Positions 59,501-64,000 of a stretch of DNA of 64,000 bases are shown piece after piece (positions within the stretch are counted from its first letter, which is position 1; each line of letters starts with the position of its first letter). A program made the translations under genes and the position numbers. Under the pieces are notes generated by a model. The model was not told where the DNA came from. It saw only the letters and a list, made by a program, of their open reading frames with translations, and did no database searches. Origin of the DNA: Istiophorus platypterus (taxonomy: Eukaryota; Chordata; Actinopteri; Istiophoriformes; Istiophoridae); assembly GCA_016859345.1 (NCBI GenBank), contig CM029115.1, positions 17,302,501 through 17,366,500 on the forward strand. Direction: 5' to 3'.

Positions 59501-62500
59501 ACTTTGATATCCGACTACTTTTTCTTAAGTTTCGAAATAGTTGGGCTCTCTGACACTGGGAGCATTCACCGCTGCTCAGAAGTGCTGCCATTCAACTCAT
59601 CACTAACTGACTCGAACAGAGCACCCTGTGTGGTCTAAACCTCCGAAATTATCACCTTTATTTTACACCAAAGGAGGTTTCTCTGTTGGGTTTTGTCTTT
59701 CAATTTTCTTTTTTTTTCTCTGTAGTGGTATTGTTGCCCGTCACCTTGTTTTCTTATTAATTTCTTATTGATTTTTGGCACTGGGGATGGAAATGTCAGT
59801 CTGCTAGTTGGTCAGTCCATCACTATGGTCCAGATGGGAATATCCTAATTATTAAATGGATTGCTCTGGTGGAACTCAACTCTGATGATGCCTCTTTCAC
59901 TCTGATTCTTTATAAAGGGGAAATGTGTTTGAAATGCTGTACACACATGCACTTGCAGTCTGAAATGCAGGAAAGCACACAAAGCCTTGGTTTAGATTAC
60001 AGTGATGTTTCAGGAGATCTAAATAAATGGGATACCCACAATGTTCGGCTGAAGGGATTTAGGCCAAAAGGAAACATTATTGGAAAGTATCACCCAGTAA
60101 TATAAAGGAGAGCAGCGACTAAAGATCATTTTCATTTCTGATTAATCTGTTATTTTCTTACCTAATCAGCTTAGTGAGAAAATTGTGATGAGCATTTTTC
60201 ATTATTTGTGATAATTTGTTCACCAAAGGCCAAGGTGAAATTTTAAAATGTATTCTTTTGTCTGTCCAAACACTTAAATCCAAAGACATCTAATTTTAGT
60301 CAAAGACCAGGTCACAATTGAGAAACTGGATATAGGGAGTGTTTGACATTTTCAGTCAATCAAACTGACAGTACATGATGTAAGAATTTACATCAACGTC
60401 TGAGAGGGAAAACTCACGAGACCCACATGACAGGCTCTTACTTTGAAGAGGTCTCTGTCTTTTTCATTGCCAATCAAAACTACTACTAGCTGGTTTTGCA
60501 AAAAGACATACTGTTGGAAGCATAGTTTCAAGCCAAAGAGGTACTCAAACAGTGATTTTATAACAGAAAACCTCGGCTGTGCCACTCCCACTCCAGTCAC
60601 CACAGCACAAGTTCATCTGACGACATGAATTACCAAACACATTTCACAGTGCTTTTGCACCACCAGCAAACACAATAAAATAGAGCTATAAATACACCAT
60701 GTATTTTTCTAAGGCCTGCCTCAAATATATCAGGCATCATATTTATATTATATGGGCCTTGTAAAAGCTTCATATTCAGTCAGGCCCACATTGCTATTCA
60801 ATACAGCAGCAGCAGAAAACAAATTCTTAACCTTCAGTTTGGCTTCAATGGATCTTGGTTATGCGGCAGCAAAGGGGCAGTGGTTAATAGTCACTGTGTA
60901 TTTGGTGCAGTTTAAATTGTGACTTCCCTCAGATCTGTGGAGCTCAATTTATCACCACAGAATACTAAGATATAGCAAGGAGCAGAGGCACAAGGATGCT
61001 GGGGAAAATATAAACCACTTCTCTCTCAGGAGGAGGTGAGATACTCAGAGAACATAGGAGAGCACGAGAATGGGACAGTAGAGAAAGAGGAGGCAGTCGC
61101 TCAGAGAGAAAGCAAGAGCATTAGTCAGTAAATATCAGGGAGTTAAATGAGTGTGATCTACAATAACAGAGGAAGTATACAGGACCACTACAACCACTCA
61201 GGTGGAGAATAAGGAGGAGAGAGCTGTCTTTAACAGACTGTGTTGGCAAACTGTACTTTCTGAGCTGTCACACAAGGAAGAATGATCAAGAAAAATATTA
61301 ACAGGACAAAATGTGCATTTTAACCATTGGACAAATTCAAGATTAAAACTTGAAGGCCCAGAACTATAAACCTTGCTTATGTGATATTTATGTTTGACTG
61401 AGATTTATTGTGCTGAGCAATCATCAAACTGTATGCGGGGTGTATATAGCATCAGAGATGGGATTGGACTAGGACCAAAAAACAAACAATGACTCAATAT
61501 CATAGATAGACTTACAGTTTCATTAAATACTGACTCAAGGGAAATATGCTAGAGGGCATACCTCACTCATTATGACACACGCGTTCTAAGTCATCCTGGT
61601 GTATCGAGCGGCTCACATCTTTAAAGCCACACTTTTAAAACATCAGTGCACAGTGGATAATTGTAGGATTAAAGCAGTCGTGGGTGGCACATTCACCATA
61701 TTAGATATCAAATATAGTAAAGGTTCTCCAGTGAATTATCTAAAAGAGGGTTTTCTCAATTTAAAATGCTCTGGATTTTTGTCATTGTGACGGAAATCAA
61801 ACTAATGTCCTCACTCTGTCTTTTCACTGCTTCCTCTTTAATTTTGACACTGCCAATTTGTAGCTAGTGCAAGTCCTGATAGGGGATGTATATGATAAAT
61901 GGAACAAGACAAGAGAAGACAAATAGGTTAAGATGCCAATAAGATTTCAATTCCGTATGGTGCACCCACTGTAAAAGGATCGTGTGGTTTCAGAGTGTCA
62001 GTTGTGGCTGAAACTGTAGCTGAATGTGAGGTTTGCCTAAGAGCAAAAACAATGAAGAATGACAATGCTTTAACCTCCTCCAGAAACTAAAGCATGTTGC
62101 ATGAGTGTAGCAAATATTAGGAGAACACATATAGTGTTGGTGCTTTCAAGTAAAATTACCCCTATGCAGGCAGTAGTATTCTTATTTATTGCCTATAAAT
62201 TTAGAACAAACTTCGGGGTAAATATTCTAAAAAAATAAGTTTTATATACGGCTTCATGAGCAGTTGAAAAATTGAGTTCTGTCTCAATGGTCATGATACA
62301 TTTAGTGTTTCCAACTTGTTTTTATTTCACATCCCAAAACCTCCAACCTCTACAACATGAACATCTGATATCCTACGGTTGAGCCTTGCATCATCTCGAA
62401 GATGTAGATGCACACAGGCAGGTAGAGCATACCAGAGCCCAGCAGACACATCACAGGGCCTCTACAACTTTCACCTTTTCCTCCTCCCTTTAGCAAAACA

Positions 62501-62734
62501 AACTGAAAATTTTCTTGACATTAATCTGGACAGCTGTCAAGTGTGGCAGACATCCGGCCGGGGGATAATCAAGTCTGTTATCAGTCATCTAATGTGGAGG
62601 GAGAAAACCACCAAATATGTTTCATCAATGTTGCCTTATTACCATGGCGCACTGCTCAGGTTGTTCCCTCTTTTTCCTTATTTTTAGTGACACAGCGGTA
62701 TACCTTGGCTGTCAAGCTTGAAAATATCTGAAAA
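56579..62734. other. No gene seen
   Basis: About 6 kb of A+T-rich DNA. Purine-rich at 61020-61130. Small open frames (59453-59638, 59869-60105, 61599-61790, 62379-62687) show no known domain. Confidence 0.5.
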
Positions 62735-62900
62735 CAAGGCAAGGCAAGTTTATTTATATAGCACATTTCAGCAACAAGGCAAGTCAAAGTGCTTCACATC
62801 AAGCATACAAAAATACGCAAAAGAAACACAAAAAGGGTTTTAACACTAAATATTAAAACAAGTCATTAAAACCCAAAGGAAAAGAAAATAAAGCGGAAAA
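62735..62900 (-). mobile_element. L2-type LINE 3' tail, minus strand
   Basis: CAAGGCAAGGCAAGTTTATT, TATAGCACATTTCAGCAACA and AGGCAAGTCAAAGTGCTTCA are the reverse complement of the tail seen at 18520-18571 (AAGCATTTTCAGTTGCCTTG, GTGCTGAAATGTGCTAT, TTGCCTTGCC). Only the 3' untranslated end is recognised. The A-rich sequence to its right is likely more of the same element. Confidence 0.75.
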
Positions 62901-63573
62901 GGAAATCAAGTATCTGCCATTCTAAGCAACGTTATTTGGATTCTTTTTGCCATCATATGCATATATTTTGTGCATTTACTCAACAAATTAAAGGTTTCCT
63001 GTGGAGTTATTTTGTAAAAAAGTTATGGTCTCTAACAAAGTTATGTTTTACATTCAGTGCATCTCACCCAAAAGCAATGTGTGTATGCTTGAGGCCTGAA
63101 AAACACTGAATGTATCTTCTTCCTCATAAAAACACAAATTAAAATCTTTATTTGTAAAGTCAGCTGCCACGATACTCCACCAGTACTTAAAGTAAAATAA
63201 ATTGTTGAGGATTTTCAGAACGTGAGCATCTAAAACGGAGTTTTAGACAATAACTCCCCCATCATCTCCACAAATTATGTCCCTATTCTCCTCTTTCCTG
63301 CGCTCTCTTTATTGTCCTCAGAGCATCCTCAGGAGATCTCATCACTAATGAAATCAGTGCACCCCTCTAACTAATGTAGCCATGGTGACTATTTCCCAAA
63401 TGAGCAAGGTGACCTTCTGTGAATGCATTCAGGGAAAATGCAAGCAGATTATGATTCACTCAAAAAGGATGGATCTATTTCATACATAATAAATCTAATT
63501 TAATGTACAACTAGCCTTAAAGTTGTGCCATTGTAAATTAACAAGTCAAGGCATTGACAGAATTGTTAAAGGG
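62901..63573. other. No gene seen
   Basis: About 0.67 kb. May include unrecognised parts of the LINE. Nothing else supported. Confidence 0.5.
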
Positions 63574-63606
63574 AAACCATTGTCAACATTATGTTGACAT
63601 TGGTTT
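63574..63606. repeat. 33-bp near-perfect palindrome
   Basis: AAACCATTGTCAACAT, one spacer base, then ATGTTGACATTGGTTT. The 16-base arms match at 15 positions. Confidence 0.9.
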
Positions 63607-63878
63607 CTGAATGTGTGTCACAAAGGCAGCAGGGGCCCATATGAACTTTAACCGTAATCTATAAAAAAAGCACCAGAAGATATTGCAAATACTGAGTGTT
63701 TATAACCTGACATTTGTACATAGACAGGTGCGATATGACACTTAAAGGAATTCTCTACTCAACGTATCTGTGTGTCAATGAATATTTTGATAAGTTTGTC
63801 CACAGTGAGAACTTGTTATGCTGGAATTCATTATAATGAATGAATAAGTGGACCCAAGCATTAAAGAGGCACCTTTGA

Positions 63879-63927
63879 AGCCTACAGCAAGTGGGTACTT
63901 GCTGCAAGTGGGTACTTGCTATAGGCT
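63879..63927. repeat. Hairpin with internal 17-bp tandem duplication
   Basis: The outer arms AGCCTACAGCAAGT (63879-63892) and ACTTGCTATAGGCT (63914-63927) pair at 13 of 14 positions. Between them GCAAGTGGGTACTTGCT is repeated exactly twice (63887-63903 and 63904-63920). Confidence 0.9.
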
Positions 63928-63942
63928 AATTTAAAAAAAAAT

Positions 63943-63954
63943 TATATATATACA

Positions 63955-63990
<36 letters not shown>
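63943..63990. repeat. Compound (TA)n(CA)n microsatellite
   Basis: A short TA run passes into about 18 CA units near the right edge of the window. Confidence 0.95.
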
Positions 63991-63994
<4 letters not shown>

Positions 63995-64000
63995 TATTGG

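Overview
The window is almost entirely non-coding DNA from a teleost fish, most likely a percomorph. It is A+T-rich and has many CA/GT and TA microsatellites. It also carries decayed copies of repeat families typical of spiny-rayed fish introns and 3' flanks. The organism assignment rests on recognising those repeats and on one conserved exon. The species cannot be named from this.

Only one protein-coding segment can be supported: the isoform-specific first coding exon of the long cAMP phosphodiesterase PDE4D5, on the minus strand at 37275-37537. It starts at MAQQ, contains a LNEDLVK.LRENLLQ helix and an SPRLSPRNSPRLLRRMLL stretch, and ends in QRRFTVAHT at a GTGAGA splice donor. The shared exon beginning CFDV, UCR1/UCR2 and the catalytic exons are not in the window. 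Everything below 37274 is therefore read as the long intron downstream of this exon. Everything above about 38.3 kb is read as upstream sequence: another pde4d intron used by longer isoforms, or the D5 promoter flank. A candidate TATA/initiator pair (38317-38342) and a perfect CArG box (37867-37876) lie upstream of the exon. A long purine-rich tract (about 36.0-36.95 kb) lies just downstream of it.

Layout by region. 0-6 kb: GA tract, possible SINE relic, twin repeats each with a perfect CRE palindrome, a perfect 26-bp hairpin, and a 0.5-kb percomorph repeat. 6-16.9 kb: plain intron with a CA tract. 16.9-20.9 kb: a transposon graveyard with a Tc1-like deletion derivative with both ends, an L2-type LINE 3' end with an internally inverted block, a hAT BED-finger remnant, and a LINE reverse-transcriptase fragment. 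22.5-26.1 kb: a percomorph repeat fragment, TA/GT tracts, and a MITE. 26-35 kb: plain intron. 36-38.5 kb: the pde4d exon and its surroundings. 38.5-64 kb: plain sequence with a probable MITE (41.2-41.8 kb), long microsatellites, a percomorph repeat (52.2-52.75 kb), a LINE 3' end (55.98-56.58 kb), another LINE tail (62.7-62.9 kb) and a hairpin-rich right edge.

No bacterial-type operon, CRISPR array, rRNA, confident tRNA or second gene was found. The other open frames are short and low-complexity, or lack recognisable protein character. Statements about repeat-family and human PDE4D5 sequence come from recognition, not from a search.
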